Below are positions 25,531 to 32,602 of a stretch of DNA of 64,000 bases, piece by piece. The stretch's first letter is position 1, and every line of letters begins with the position of its first letter. The DNA is from Fimbriimonadaceae bacterium. Its GTDB lineage: Bacteria > Armatimonadota > Fimbriimonadia > Fimbriimonadales > Fimbriimonadaceae. The notes beneath the pieces are model-generated. The model made no database searches and was not told the DNA's origin. It saw only the letters and a program-made list of their open reading frames with translations. Both the position numbers and the translations under genes were made by a program. The stretch covers positions 17,834 through 81,833 of the forward strand of contig JADLBH010000023.1 in the NCBI GenBank assembly GCA_020847855.1. Reading direction: 5' to 3'.

Positions 25531-26380
25531 GTCGAGACCAGACCCCGAACCCCGCCAGAAAGACCGCGATCGCGCCCACGAAGGCCGTCATCGCCTTTTC
25601 TTGTGGGGCGAGCCGGAACTCTCCTCGGTTGACGAGGATCACAGTGAGCCCGATGGGGACGAGCGCGGGCAACATGCCAAGACCGATCGGGAGCATCACG
25701 AGGATCAGGTATCCGACGAGCGCGACAACCAGCCAACGGGCGGTCTCGCGGGCCCGCATCTCGAAGCGATAGAGGGCGACGAAGAACATCGCGGAGAAGA
25801 AGACGTCGGCTGGACCGACGTAGGCGAACGGTTCGATCTTCGGCTCCTTCGGCGCTCGCCCTGGAGCCGCCTCCCTCGCCATCGGCACTTCGAGCGCCAC
25901 GGAGCTCAAGATCTCGGGGTTCTGCGACATCACTTTCGCCACGGGCCCGCTCGGGTGAAAGACGAAGAAGACATCCAAACCGGCCAAGAACAGTGCGACG
26001 GGGAGGAGCAGATTCCTCTCCTTGATGAGCGACGCGACCAGGGCACCCAGGCCCGTACACCATGCAACGAGCCCAAACTGGCCGAAGGACTGCACGATCA
26101 GGCCCAGGACACCCTCGCCCAAAGGAGTCCGGGCGAGCAGCAACGCACCGCCCTGGAGGACGATCCCGCCCACGATGAACGCGACGGCGTGGGTCCGGGT
26201 CCAAGGATGTGAGCCCGCCCAGAAAACCGCGAGCACGGGGAGCCCGACGAACGCTACGACGGAGAGCACATCGAGGAACGGCGCCGCCGCGGCAGGAAAC
26301 TCAAGAAGTCCAAGGGCGATCCGAAGGGCGAACAGCACCCCGGTCAGAAGGAAGTACCCGGCAAGCCCGTTAGAGCGCAA
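25454..26380 (-). CDS. presenilin/signal-peptide-peptidase-like intramembrane aspartyl protease homologue
   Basis: 308-residue polytopic membrane protein with about eight or nine hydrophobic helices. The order of motifs matches the A22 family: a first Asp in a helix (GLDVFFVF, Asp136) in the place of the YD motif; a loop ending IEPFAYVG; a second Asp in GPADVFFSAMFF (Asp192) in the place of GxGD; then PAL (residues 238-240) in MLPALVPIGLTVILVNRGEF, like the PAL motif near the C terminus of SPP and presenilin. GPAD instead of GLGD and LD instead of YD are departures. The start is TTG at 26380, overlapping the glycosyltransferase stop. The C-terminal tail is Pro-rich. Protease activity is inferred from motif order only. 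Confidence 0.6.
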   Translation of the reverse strand: MRSNGLAGYFLLTGVLFALRIALGLLEFPAAAAPFLDVLSVVAFVGLPVLAVFWAGSHPWTRTHAVAFIVGGIVLQGGALLLARTPLGEGVLGLIVQSFGQFGLVAWCTGLGALVASLIKERNLLLPVALFLAGLDVFFVFHPSGPVAKVMSQNPEILSSVALEVPMAREAAPGRAPKEPKIEPFAYVGPADVFFSAMFFVALYRFEMRARETARWLVVALVGYLILVMLPIGLGMLPALVPIGLTVILVNRGEFRLAPQEKAMTAFVGAIAVFLAGFGVWSRLTKPPALPVGPAQTGTGQRPPAPGD

Positions 26381-27560
26381 GCGCCTTCCTCTCGGTGCGG
26401 CCGTCCAAGGAGAGGAGACGCCGGTAGGCGTCGAGCATGCGGTCCGCCATCGCGCTCGTGGTCATGGTCTCCGCGTGAGCCTTCGCCCTGCCACCCATCC
26501 GGCCTCGGAGATCTCGGTCCCGAACGAGCGTGGTGATTCGATCCGCCATGCGGAGCGCGTCGTTCTCGACAATGAAGCCCGTCTCACCTTCGAGAACCGC
26601 CGCGCTCGCGCCCCCTCCTCCCACGACCACCGTTGGCAGGCGGTAGCTCATCGCCTCCGCGACCACAAGGCCCTGGGTCTCCGTCATTGAGCCGAACGTG
26701 AAAACGTCGGCCGCGGCATAGAACTGATCCACCTCGGAACGAGGGACACCGCCCCAAAAACGTACTCGATCCCCGATCTGGAGGGCCCGTGCCATCGCAG
26801 TGTAGTGGTTCCGTGCGGGGCCATCGCCCACGAGCCAGAGTCGAAAGTCAGGATGATCGGCCACCACCTCTGCGGTCGCTCGGAGGACGACCTCGATGTT
26901 CTTCTCGATGGCGATCCGACCGCAATAGAGGCCGACGCAGTGGTTCTCACCGACCCCAAGCTCGCGGCGGGCGGCTTGACGTTCGATCGCCTTGGGCAAA
27001 GGGATCCCGGTGGGAACGATCTCGGCCGGGGTGTGGACGGAGTGCCTGCGCAACCATCGGAGCGTCGGTTGGCTAGGACATGCCACGAGTCCCACGCTGT
27101 TGTAATAGAAGTGGGTGTGCTTTGCGACCTTGTAACGGACATAGGGGCGGGGGAAGAACGGGACATAGTGCGCGTACTTGTCGTACCGGGTGTGGTAGGT
27201 GGAGACGACGGGCAAGTCGAGGGTCTGGGCCCAGCGTAGGCCGACCATGCCTACCGTGAACGGCGTGTGGGTGTGGACCAGGTCGAAGTTGCGCTGCTCG
27301 AACTCGCGGAACCAAGCATAGAACGGCGGCACCGCCAGGGGGTAGTCGCCTGTCCAAGGCGACCTCACCGAAAGGAAGCGGCGAAAGTTCGGATCAGGGT
27401 CGCTGTGCCCCCGGAACCGGCTCGTGTACACCGTGACGGAATGGCCGCGGTCACGGAGGGAGCCGATCAGTGAGTCAATGCTGACGCTGACGCCATTGAG
27501 CACGGGCAGGACGGAATCGGAGAAAACGGCGATGCTGAGCGGCCGTGAGGGAAGGCTCAA
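26370..27560 (-). CDS. GT4 family glycosyltransferase
   Basis: 396-residue GT-B glycosyltransferase, cytoplasmic or membrane-associated. The N-terminal acceptor domain has FSDSVLPVLNGVSVSI and DLVHTHTPFTVGMVGL. The C-terminal donor domain has VGLYCGRIAIEKNIEVVLRA, LVGDGPARNHY and ETQGLVVAEAMSYRLPTVV (the EX7E-type motif of GT4). The N terminus and the STYHTRYDKYAHYVPF segment resemble bacterial diacylglycerol glucosyl/mannosyltransferases, so glycolipid synthesis is the best guess. It starts at 27560 with an overlap onto the end of the HTH gene (27557), and its own stop lies inside the next gene, indicating an operon. Confidence 0.85.
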   Translation of the reverse strand: MSLPSRPLSIAVFSDSVLPVLNGVSVSIDSLIGSLRDRGHSVTVYTSRFRGHSDPDPNFRRFLSVRSPWTGDYPLAVPPFYAWFREFEQRNFDLVHTHTPFTVGMVGLRWAQTLDLPVVSTYHTRYDKYAHYVPFFPRPYVRYKVAKHTHFYYNSVGLVACPSQPTLRWLRRHSVHTPAEIVPTGIPLPKAIERQAARRELGVGENHCVGLYCGRIAIEKNIEVVLRATAEVVADHPDFRLWLVGDGPARNHYTAMARALQIGDRVRFWGGVPRSEVDQFYAAADVFTFGSMTETQGLVVAEAMSYRLPTVVVGGGGASAAVLEGETGFIVENDALRMADRITTLVRDRDLRGRMGGRAKAHAETMTTSAMADRMLDAYRRLLSLDGRTERKALAL

Positions 27561-28084
27561 TCCTCGGGCACCCGGCCATGCCGGTCAACGAACGAGACGA
27601 TATGGCTCAACCGGAACCTGCGCTGGCCACCTTTGGTCCGAACGTGGTCGAGCCAGCCTCGGTTCGTGTACCGTCGGATCGTGGCCGGGCACACCCCGAG
27701 CAACCGGCTTGCGTCCTCCAGGTTGATTTCCGGGTCCACTAGCTTGCGGATGAGTTCTGCGCGCGACTCTTTGAAGCCATCCTGGTAGTAGTGTCCCGTC
27801 ACCTCGTCAGAGAAGAATCGGCCCAGGAACTCGATGTTGCGGGGGAGTTTCTCGAGCATCTGTTGGAGGTCGGAGTCCACGAACGCGCGCCCTGCCGTGC
27901 CTCGGGCACGACGGGGTCTCGGCGCCTGTAGCGCCGTCTTACGGAACTTTGTCTTTGCGCCCTGCTTGGTTGTTCTCTTCCGCTTCTCCTTGAGCGGTTC
28001 GATCGGTGCCACGCCTTCCGGGTTGGTGTCAAGGAACGCGTTCTCGATATAAGCCAGCGGGTCGAAGTCTTGACGATCGGTCAT
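27557..28084 (-). CDS. helix-turn-helix (MerR/excisionase-like) DNA-binding protein
   Basis: 175 residues. The N-terminal ~65 residues are charged and probably disordered (KEKRKRTTKQGAKTKFRKTA). The C-terminal part has a MerR-type winged HTH: INLEDASRLLGVCPATIRRYTNRGWLDHVRTKGGQRRFRLSHI, with the RxTxxGxL...GGxRRF pattern of helix-turn-helix and wing. No ligand-binding domain follows, as in excisionases and small regulators. A TATAGT box lies 14 nt before the ATG. It heads the operon with the glycosyltransferase and the presenilin-like protein, so it may regulate them. Confidence 0.75.
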   Translation of the reverse strand: MTDRQDFDPLAYIENAFLDTNPEGVAPIEPLKEKRKRTTKQGAKTKFRKTALQAPRPRRARGTAGRAFVDSDLQQMLEKLPRNIEFLGRFFSDEVTGHYYQDGFKESRAELIRKLVDPEINLEDASRLLGVCPATIRRYTNRGWLDHVRTKGGQRRFRLSHIVSFVDRHGRVPED

Positions 28085-28122
28085 GCACGCCCCGTTGCAC
28101 TATACATCCTTTCTCCACAGGA

Positions 28123-29136
28123 CTAGACAACGAGCATCGCGTCGCCGAAGCTGAGGAAGCGATATTCCGCCAAGACGGCCTGGCGATAGGCCTCGATGAG
28201 CGGCTCGACACCCACGAAGGCGGCGACCATCGCAAGCATCGTCGTCCGGGGCATGTGAAAGTTGGTGAGAAGGCCGTCCACGACCTGGAACGAACAGCCC
28301 GGTTCGATCAAGAGCTTGCTCTCGCCCGGCCCTGCCTGGATGCGGCGGGGGCCGAGGGAAGCCGACTCCAAGGTTCGACAGGAGCTCGTGCCCACCGCGA
28401 TGATGTGCCCAGCGCAGTGCTGGACGGCCCGGACTGTCCCCTCGGGCACCTCGTACTGTTCCCCGTGCATCACATGGTCGGCGAGGGACTCCGACGAGAT
28501 CGGCCGGAAGGTGTCCAGGCCGATCGCGAGGGAGACGTTGGCTCGCTCGATGCCGCGCTCTCGGAGGCCCTCCAGAGATTCCTCGTCGAAATGAAGGCCG
28601 GCGGTCGGTGCTGCCGCGCTCCCTGGCACTTTGCCGTAGACGGTCTGGTACCGCTCCTCGTCCAGTAGCTTGTCGTGGACATAGGGAGGCAGGGGGATCT
28701 CGCCCGCAGTGGCAAGTCCCTCTTGGGCGGCTTGGGCATCTAGCCAACGAAACCTCCTCCGCCCAGCGCCGAGGTCCTCGAGGACCTCCACTTCCCATCG
28801 GCCCTCCAGGTTCACCCGGTCGCCGGGCCTCAGCCGCTTCGCAGGCCGGCACAGCGCGATCCCTTCGCCATCGCTCGATGCGGTGACGAGCATCTCCACC
28901 GGACCGCCCGAGGATCGCTTCCCGACGAGCCTTCTCGCCGAGACCCTGGACTCGTTGGTGACGAGCAAGTCTCCCGGCTCCAGGATCTCTCGGAGGTCGC
29001 GAAAGTACGCGTGACGGATCGCTCCGCTATGGCGATCGAGGCAGAGGAGGCGCGAGTCGGACCTTCGTTCGAGGGGCCGTTGCGCGATGAGGCGCTCGGG
29101 GAGGTCGTAGTGGAGATCGGCGGCTCGGAGGCTCAC
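28123..29136 (-). CDS. queA: S-adenosylmethionine:tRNA ribosyltransferase-isomerase
   Basis: 337-residue QueA, which transfers and isomerises the ribose of SAM onto preQ1 in tRNA to make epoxyqueuosine. Family features: DLPERLIAQRPLERRSDSRLL, LLVTNESRVSARRL, IPLPPYVHDKLLDEERYQTVYG, GSAAAPTAGLHFDEESLEGL, and HMPRTTMLAMVAAF near the C terminus. Length is normal. Its GTG start at 29136 overlaps the stop of the HAD gene by 4 bp. With mnmG it is the second wobble-position tRNA modification gene in the window. Confidence 0.96.
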   Translation of the reverse strand: MSLRAADLHYDLPERLIAQRPLERRSDSRLLCLDRHSGAIRHAYFRDLREILEPGDLLVTNESRVSARRLVGKRSSGGPVEMLVTASSDGEGIALCRPAKRLRPGDRVNLEGRWEVEVLEDLGAGRRRFRWLDAQAAQEGLATAGEIPLPPYVHDKLLDEERYQTVYGKVPGSAAAPTAGLHFDEESLEGLRERGIERANVSLAIGLDTFRPISSESLADHVMHGEQYEVPEGTVRAVQHCAGHIIAVGTSSCRTLESASLGPRRIQAGPGESKLLIEPGCSFQVVDGLLTNFHMPRTTMLAMVAAFVGVEPLIEAYRQAVLAEYRFLSFGDAMLVV

Positions 29137-29825
29137 GAGATTCTTGCCAGCACCTGGCCCAACGACGAAACGTAGGTATCGGTGGTCGGCGAGCCTCGGT
29201 CAATCAGGTACGCACGCATCCCCAAGTCCTTCGCCCCGCGTAGATCGGCGACCGCGTCGTCGCCCACGTGACACGCCTCCGCGGGATCCACAGCCAGGGC
29301 GCCTAGAGCAGCCATGAAGATGCCAGGGTGTGGTTTCTCGACTCCCAACGGCCCGCTCGCCGCGATCGCATCGAACCAACCGTCGAGCCCGAAGGCCCGA
29401 AGTATAGGAAAGATCGAGGCGTCCCAGTTGCTCACGATCCCCAGCTTCAATCCAGCGGATCGGAACTCCTCCAACGCCGGGAGCACGTCCTCGAACTGGC
29501 GAAGGATCCCGGACGCAGGGTCGGTGACCCGTGCGGTGGAGTCTTGAACCACCTTCCGTCCCAGTGCTCCCGGCCAGCCGCAACTTGTGGCCCAGTGCTC
29601 ACCCGTCTCGAACCAGAACTCGAAATACGCAGCCTCGTCCCCGCCAGTGTCCGCGACGGCGCGAAGGTCCTTGCGAGCGCGCACCGTCTCGAGGGCGAGT
29701 GCTCGCTCCGGATCGCCTGCCTCGAGGCCACGGTCGCGAGCGCATTCGACCCACAAGCCGAACGGGTCCCAGTTGTCCTCGAGCAAGGTGTCGCCGACAT
29801 CGAGGGTCAACGCCTTGACCTTCAT
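29133..29825 (-). CDS. HAD superfamily hydrolase
   Basis: 230 residues. HAD motifs: motif I DVGDTLL (nucleophile Asp; +2 is Gly, as in many HDHD/REG-2-type members), motif II in GIVSNWDASIFP, motif III Lys in GVEKPHPGIF, motif IV CHVGDDAVADLRGAKDLGM. It has a C1-type helical cap. ATG at 29825 is preceded by GAGGAG at 7 nt, and the start overlaps the stop of the DUF2905 gene (29822) by ATGA. Likely a phosphatase of unknown substrate in the operon DUF2905-HAD-queA. Confidence 0.85.
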   Translation of the reverse strand: MKVKALTLDVGDTLLEDNWDPFGLWVECARDRGLEAGDPERALALETVRARKDLRAVADTGGDEAAYFEFWFETGEHWATSCGWPGALGRKVVQDSTARVTDPASGILRQFEDVLPALEEFRSAGLKLGIVSNWDASIFPILRAFGLDGWFDAIAASGPLGVEKPHPGIFMAALGALAVDPAEACHVGDDAVADLRGAKDLGMRAYLIDRGSPTTDTYVSSLGQVLARIS

Positions 29826-30082
29826 GGTCGGCTCCTCAAGAACCAAAGGACCAGGGAGAGGACCGCGCTCACGACGAGCGATGTCACCACGGGGAAGTAC
29901 ACGTAGACACCAGGCCGCTCGATCACGATGTCGCCCGGCAGTCGCGCGGGCTGAAGCCCCGGAGCGAACGACGCGACCGCCCACAAAAGGCCGCCCAGGA
30001 CCGCGATACCGAGCCCGACTGCGACCAAGGTCTTTCCCAACTCAGGGGACACGGCCCATTTTCGCCCGAACCGGGGGCGCAC
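29822..30082 (-). CDS. DUF2905 small membrane protein
   Basis: 86 residues or fewer, with two transmembrane helices flanking the family signature LPGDIVIERPGVYVYFPVVTS, which defines DUF2905. The order (helix, Leu-Pro-Gly-Asp-Ile loop, Tyr-Phe-Pro, helix, Arg-rich end) is typical. The GTG start at 30082 gives an unusually basic N-terminal extension; a GTG at 30052 would give the usual ~76-residue length. Neither has a clear ribosome site. Function of the family is unknown. First gene of the unit with HAD and queA; divergent from the secreted protein at 30101. Confidence 0.8.
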   Translation of the reverse strand: MRPRFGRKWAVSPELGKTLVAVGLGIAVLGGLLWAVASFAPGLQPARLPGDIVIERPGVYVYFPVVTSLVVSAVLSLVLWFLRSRP

Positions 30083-30100
30083 CCAGGGACGTCGGAAGGA

Positions 30101-30784
30101 GTGATGTGCCTGCTCGCTGCACTCGTGCTCGGTGTCACTACGCAGAACGGGGAATTCGCACTAACGCCCAAGCCGAAATACGAGGATTGGGCCTACCGCA
30201 TGCACCGGCTCGTGCTCCACATTCCCAAACTCAAGACCGAGTTCGCCATGCGGGCCCGGCAAAAGGTGATCTCGATTGACAAGGACGGCAAGTTCGCGAT
30301 GCTCTTCGAGACTCGGAGGTCGGTCGTCTTCCAGAAGGGAGAGGCGAAGGACACTCCCTTTAGCAAGAACCGCACACTGCTCTACGACCCCACAGGTTGG
30401 CAACAGCCCAGCTTCCTGCCCGGCGAGACCGGGACGACCCACATCAGCCTGCTCGTGGCGTTCCGCGCCCCTATGGAGCCAGTGCGCATCGGCAAGAGCT
30501 GGTCCTACTCCCGGATCGGTGAGCCTGGGATCACCGTAAAGTTCACCCTGCTCGGGCCCGAGAGGCTCGGGGCCTCCGATTGCCTCAAAGTCGAATCCGA
30601 CTCCCGGCTGATCGGTACGGAGCGCCCGGCCCAGGCGAAGGGCTACTTTTGGATTCATCAAGACTCCGGGATGATCGTGATGTCCTCGCACAAGATCACG
30701 AACCTCTATTTCGCCGGGCGACAGATCGAGGCGATGCTGGTCTACGAACCCACTGACCCAGCCCTCTTCGAGCGCGACGGCTAG
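30101..30784 (+). CDS. secreted protein of unknown function
   Basis: Up to 227 residues with a short signal peptide (MMCLLAALVLGVTTQ). The body is beta-rich, with no family I recognise. The stretch PVRIGKSWSYSRI...PGITVKFTLLGPERLGASDCLKVESDS and the ending GYFWIHQDSGMIVMSSHKI resembles in layout the next gene and the one at 54487: a precursor beta-domain with a G-W-S motif and a late TG-rich hairpin. Start GTG 30101 or ATG 30104; AAGGAG lies immediately before them. Its stop overlaps the -10 box of the next gene. Confidence 0.65.
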   Translation: MMCLLAALVLGVTTQNGEFALTPKPKYEDWAYRMHRLVLHIPKLKTEFAMRARQKVISIDKDGKFAMLFETRRSVVFQKGEAKDTPFSKNRTLLYDPTGWQQPSFLPGETGTTHISLLVAFRAPMEPVRIGKSWSYSRIGEPGITVKFTLLGPERLGASDCLKVESDSRLIGTERPAQAKGYFWIHQDSGMIVMSSHKITNLYFAGRQIEAMLVYEPTDPALFERDG

Positions 30785-30787
30785 ACT
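30782..30787 (+). promoter_or_regulatory. -10 element overlapping a stop codon (leaderless type)
   Basis: TAGACT, whose first three bases are the stop codon of the upstream gene, 6 nt before the ATG at 30794. Confidence 0.5.
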
Positions 30788-30793
30788 CGTGCG

Positions 30794-31483
30794 ATGAAGC
30801 TCTTGCTCTCCCTCGCCGTGGCGGCCCTCACCCTGCCCGCGCTCGCTCAAGACACCTTCACGCTCAAGCGCGTCGTCGCCGCAGGCGAGAGCACGAAGTA
30901 CAAGCTCCAAGTGGACACGACGTTCGGCGGAATGGCCGTCGTTTTCACGGCGGCGCTCCAGGAGAGCATCGTCTCGGTCGCTGCCGATGGCACGGTGGTT
31001 TCCAAGACGACGCAGTCCAACGTCGTTCTCAAGGTGAACGGATCGGAGATGGACGCCGGTGCCGAGGACGAGACGGATACCACCACTACGGACGCCCGCG
31101 GGCGCATCGTCCTCATCGAGGGAAGCATGGTGGACGAGGCTTCCTACCGGGTCGCGATCCTGAACGCCATCCTTTGGCCGGAGACGCCGGTCATGGTCGG
31201 CTCGAAGTGGTCGCTCGACCTGGCCGCATCGGAGAAGCAAGGGACTCCTGCGTCCAAGTCCGAGTTCGAGATTCTGGGAATGGAAGCCATGAAGGGGGTC
31301 GAGGCGGTGAAGATCCGATTCTCGACCCACGAGGCCACCGGCGAGACCCCTGCCTCCTCGACGGGAACCTACTGGGTGGAGAAGGCGACGGGCAAGATAC
31401 TTCGAACCGAGGCGGAATGGAAGAACGCCCCAGTCTCCGGACAAATCATTGACGCGAAGGTCGTGATCGAGCTCGCGAGCTAG
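30794..31483 (+). CDS. secreted beta-rich protein of unknown function
   Basis: 229 residues with a clear signal peptide (MKLLLSLAVAALTLPALA, cut before Gln). The mature part alternates short strands (STKYKLQVDTTFGGMAVVF, DGTVVSKTTQSNVVLKV), then MVGSKWSLDLAAS and a late GTYWVEKATGKILRTEAEW hairpin. This pattern recalls DUF6263-like or lipoprotein-insertion-type domains, but I cannot assign a family. It looks paralogous in layout to the proteins at 30101 and 54487. The 3' end overlaps the convergent tdk gene by 38 bp. Leaderless start is likely. Confidence 0.65.
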   Translation: MKLLLSLAVAALTLPALAQDTFTLKRVVAAGESTKYKLQVDTTFGGMAVVFTAALQESIVSVAADGTVVSKTTQSNVVLKVNGSEMDAGAEDETDTTTTDARGRIVLIEGSMVDEASYRVAILNAILWPETPVMVGSKWSLDLAASEKQGTPASKSEFEILGMEAMKGVEAVKIRFSTHEATGETPASSTGTYWVEKATGKILRTEAEWKNAPVSGQIIDAKVVIELAS

Positions 31484-32078
31484 GCCCGCCCCGGATCTCG
31501 AAGCACCTTCGGCAACGGGCCTCATAGCTCTCGGTCGCACCTACAAGGACGATGGGATCGTCCCAATGCGCGGGCCTCCCGTCCACCGTGCGGTACGTGT
31601 GGCTCGCAGCTTGGCCGCATTTCATGCAGATCGCGCGTAGCTTGACCACCTCGTCGGCTACCGCCAAGAGCTCCGGCATCGGGCCGAACGGGCGACGCCG
31701 GAAGTCCTGGTCGAGTCCGGCCACGACGACCTGCCTGCCGGAGTCGGCAAGGTCCACGCACAGATCCACCAGCGTGGAGTCGAAGAACTGTGCCTCTTCG
31801 ATGCAAATCACGTCCGTGTCGTCCTCGATGGCCGCCCGGAGGTCCTCGACCCCCGTGACTGGAACCGCGTCGTGCCTCACGCCCATGTGACTGACGACCT
31901 TGGCCTCGTCAAACCGCCGGTCAATCTCGGGCTTGAAGACCTGGACCTTGAGCTTCGCGTAAAGGGCGCGGCGAGCGCGCCGGATGAGCTCTTCGCTCTT
32001 CCCTGCGTACATCGAGCCGCAAACCACGGTGAGGCACCCGTTCTCCGCCGCCCTCTTCCGCGCGGGCCTAGCCTTCAT
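31446..32078 (-). CDS. tdk: thymidine kinase (type II)
   Basis: 210 residues. The P-loop is VVCGSMYAGKSEEL near residue 20; the second nucleotide motif is VICIEEAQFFD; the lasso and zinc site follow with CMKCGQAASHTYR and CRRCFEIR (four Cys). It phosphorylates thymidine in the salvage pathway. ATG at 32078 begins MKARPARKRAAENG, a slightly extended basic N terminus; it overlaps the stop of the FmdB gene by 11 bp, so the two are coupled. The C terminus has an Arg/Ser-rich tail that runs into the convergent gene. Confidence 0.94.
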   Translation of the reverse strand: MKARPARKRAAENGCLTVVCGSMYAGKSEELIRRARRALYAKLKVQVFKPEIDRRFDEAKVVSHMGVRHDAVPVTGVEDLRAAIEDDTDVICIEEAQFFDSTLVDLCVDLADSGRQVVVAGLDQDFRRRPFGPMPELLAVADEVVKLRAICMKCGQAASHTYRTVDGRPAHWDDPIVLVGATESYEARCRRCFEIRGGPSSRARSRPSRQ

Positions 32079-32391
32079 CCGGGCTCTCCATGTCGGCCTC
32101 GTAGATCTCCTCCATCTCGTCCGCGAAGTCCTCGTCCATCGCCTTTCCCACCTCGCGAAGCGCGGCCCTGGTCTTGGTGGAAGTTCCGGGGTCCTCCATG
32201 GTCTCAAACCGGGCTGCAAGCTCGTCGAGCCGATCGTCCTCGGTTCTCCCGCGGCGGAACCGGCTGACGAGCCGTGCGACCTTAGGGGAGCCGCAGTGGG
32301 GACAAGCCTCGTCGTCAGGCTCCATCACCATGCCGATCAACAAGGAGCACCGGCGGCCACAGTCCTCGCAACGGTACTCGAACACCGGCAT
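32068..32391 (-). CDS. FmdB family zinc-ribbon protein
   Basis: 107 residues. It begins MPVFEYRCEDCGRRCSLLI with a zinc ribbon of Cys8, Cys11, Cys30 and Cys33 (CxxC...CPHC), the FmdB regulatory domain signature, followed by GSPKVARLVSRFR. The C-terminal half is a very acidic helix (DEDFADEMEEIYEADMESPDEG) with EVGKAMDEDF, a layout common in FmdB proteins. Function of the family is unclear; regulatory or nucleic-acid binding roles are proposed. Its last codons overlap the tdk start. Confidence 0.85.
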   Translation of the reverse strand: MPVFEYRCEDCGRRCSLLIGMVMEPDDEACPHCGSPKVARLVSRFRRGRTEDDRLDELAARFETMEDPGTSTKTRAALREVGKAMDEDFADEMEEIYEADMESPDEG

Positions 32392-32602
32392 CGTTTCAAG
32401 GCTACCCGTGCGCCCTGGATCGTTGGACCGATTCCAGGGACTAGGGCCAGGCGCACTGCGGATTCTCCGCCCGACGGTAAGATCGGTTCGTGCGTAGAGA
32501 GCCCGTTTCTTAGGCTCCGCACACGCGAGACGCGCCTTGGCGGTGCCAGGGCAACGGGGCCAAGTTTTGAGAAGAAGGAACAACCGACAACCCGCCCGCT
32601 CA
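32392..32602. other. divergent intergenic region fmdB / RNase G
   Basis: 211 bp without a gene. On the plus strand TAAGAT (about 32476-32481) is a possible -10 for the RNase G gene, leaving a leader of about 110 nt. CTTGG...CCAAG in the leader can form a loop, and GAAGAAGGA (about 32570) is Shine-Dalgarno-like but has no start codon at proper distance. RNase E/G leaders can be autoregulatory elsewhere; here that is only a possibility. Confidence 0.35.
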
